From Ignavibacteriales bacterium (GTDB lineage: Bacteria; Bacteroidota; Ignavibacteria; Ignavibacteriales; Ignavibacteriaceae): a stretch of DNA of 5,973 nucleotides. The stretch lies in NCBI GenBank assembly GCA_027347125.1, contig DAIERC010000432.1:1-5973 (forward strand), written 5' to 3'. Every line of letters begins with the position of its first letter. Within the stretch, counting starts at the first letter, position 1. This document shows positions 5,480 through 5,973 of this stretch, one piece after another. The position numbers were made by a program, and so were the translations under genes. The notes beneath the pieces were generated by a model, which saw only the letters and a list, made by a program, of their open reading frames with translations, searched no databases and was not told where the DNA came from.

Positions 5480-5973
5480 GTGCAGAAAAGCAATTTTAAA
5501 GCGTATCTTGCTTATACCGCTGTGTGCATCTTATGGGGAACTACATATGTTGCAATACGCGTTGGTGTGGAGCATGTTCCTCCTTTTCTGTTTGCCGGTT
5601 TAAGATGGCTTATTTCGGGAAGTATATTCTTCGTCTATTTAAAATTAACCGGGAAAAAACTACCTACAAAAGACGAAATGATTCATCTTAGCGTTGTGGG
5701 CATAAGTTTACTTGGAATAAGCAACGGGTTCTTGGGGTTCGCGGAACAATGGATTCCCAGCGGGCTGGCTTCTTTAATAATTACAACCATTCCCTTTTGG
5801 GTTGTGGGAATGGAATTGGTTTTACCATCAGGACCAAAATTAAATTTACTTGTAGTTGCCGGACTTCTGTTCGGTTTGCTGGGCGTGGTAATTATATCTA
5901 TTAATGATATACCGTTAATAAGCAATACCGGATATATGCTGGGTATGCTCAGTTTATTTATTGTTGTGGTTTT
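5480..5973 (+). CDS. EamA/DMT-family inner-membrane transporter, N-terminal part (runs off right edge)
   Basis: A plus-strand frame opens with GTG at 5480 and stays open to the window end, giving 164 complete codons. The product begins MQKSNFKAYLAYTAVCILWG and shows the EamA pattern 'CILWGTTYVAIRVGVE', then 'PPFLFAGLRWLISG', then 'EQWIPSGLASLIITTIPFW'. Predicted membrane helices lie near residues 9-30, 34-56, 69-90, 94-115, 121-141 and 149 onward, as in the first half of a ten-helix drug/metabolite exporter. The substrate is unknown; relatives export amino acids, nucleosides or small metabolites. An in-frame TAG at 5462-5464 and the absence of any ATG between it and 5480 make GTG the likely start. 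The purine stretch AGAAAGAAAA upstream is only a weak ribosome site. It is divergent from the GH28 gene. The family call is confident; the C-terminal half is not visible. Confidence 0.92.
   Translation, partial: MQKSNFKAYLAYTAVCILWGTTYVAIRVGVEHVPPFLFAGLRWLISGSIFFVYLKLTGKKLPTKDEMIHLSVVGISLLGISNGFLGFAEQWIPSGLASLIITTIPFWVVGMELVLPSGPKLNLLVVAGLLFGLLGVVIISINDIPLISNTGYMLGMLSLFIVVV

Noticed and set aside
5683..5925. Minus-strand open frame of 80 codons
   Set aside because: It is the complement of the EamA transporter gene, whose hydrophobic family pattern on the plus strand is clear.

Overview
The window looks like a chromosomal segment from a member of the Ignavibacteria (Bacteroidota/Chlorobi side of the tree). 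Three things point that way. The secreted polygalacturonase ends in a C-terminal sorting domain of the type IX secretion system (T9SS) with the 'QNYPNPFNPSTTIKY' signature that is very common in that lineage. Base composition is moderately AT-rich, with very AT-rich gaps. Several gaps carry candidate promoters of the TTG-N20-TAnnTTTG type used by Bacteroidota sigma factors. The taxon is inferred; no rRNA or other marker except enolase is present.

Layout, left to right. Positions 1-70 hold the first 23 codons of a minus-strand EamA-type membrane transporter that runs off the left edge. Next, on the minus strand, is a putative lipoprotein with a carboxypeptidase-regulatory-like beta domain and an unrecognised C-terminal half (213-1076). 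Then comes a complete, catalytically intact enolase (eno, 1267-2559), followed by a strong minus-strand intrinsic terminator at 1211-1248. A 247-base divergent gap separates eno from a plus-strand stand-alone receiver protein (2807-3238). That receiver keeps the phospho-acceptor Asp but has lost both the switch Thr/Ser and the near-invariant Lys. The convergent gap 3239-3491 encodes no protein I can support but holds several nested inverted repeats and could be a structured RNA. The minus-strand gene 3492-5066 is a GH28 polygalacturonase-like enzyme with signal peptide, complete active site and T9SS tail. Its start is best placed at a TTG, 93 bases inside the longest open frame. After a 413-base divergent gap with promoter-like and operator-like elements, a second EamA transporter gene (GTG start, 5480) runs off the right edge.

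The genes do not form an obvious pathway. Enolase is housekeeping glycolysis and appears to be its own transcription unit. The GH28 enzyme is an isolated exported pectin-degrading protein without neighbouring pectin uptake or catabolism genes in view. The two EamA transporters are read outward from the window at either end. No mobile element, CRISPR array, tRNA or rRNA gene was seen. I found no clear novel multi-gene system. The items most worth a second look are the degenerate orphan receiver and the structured convergent gap directly downstream of it.
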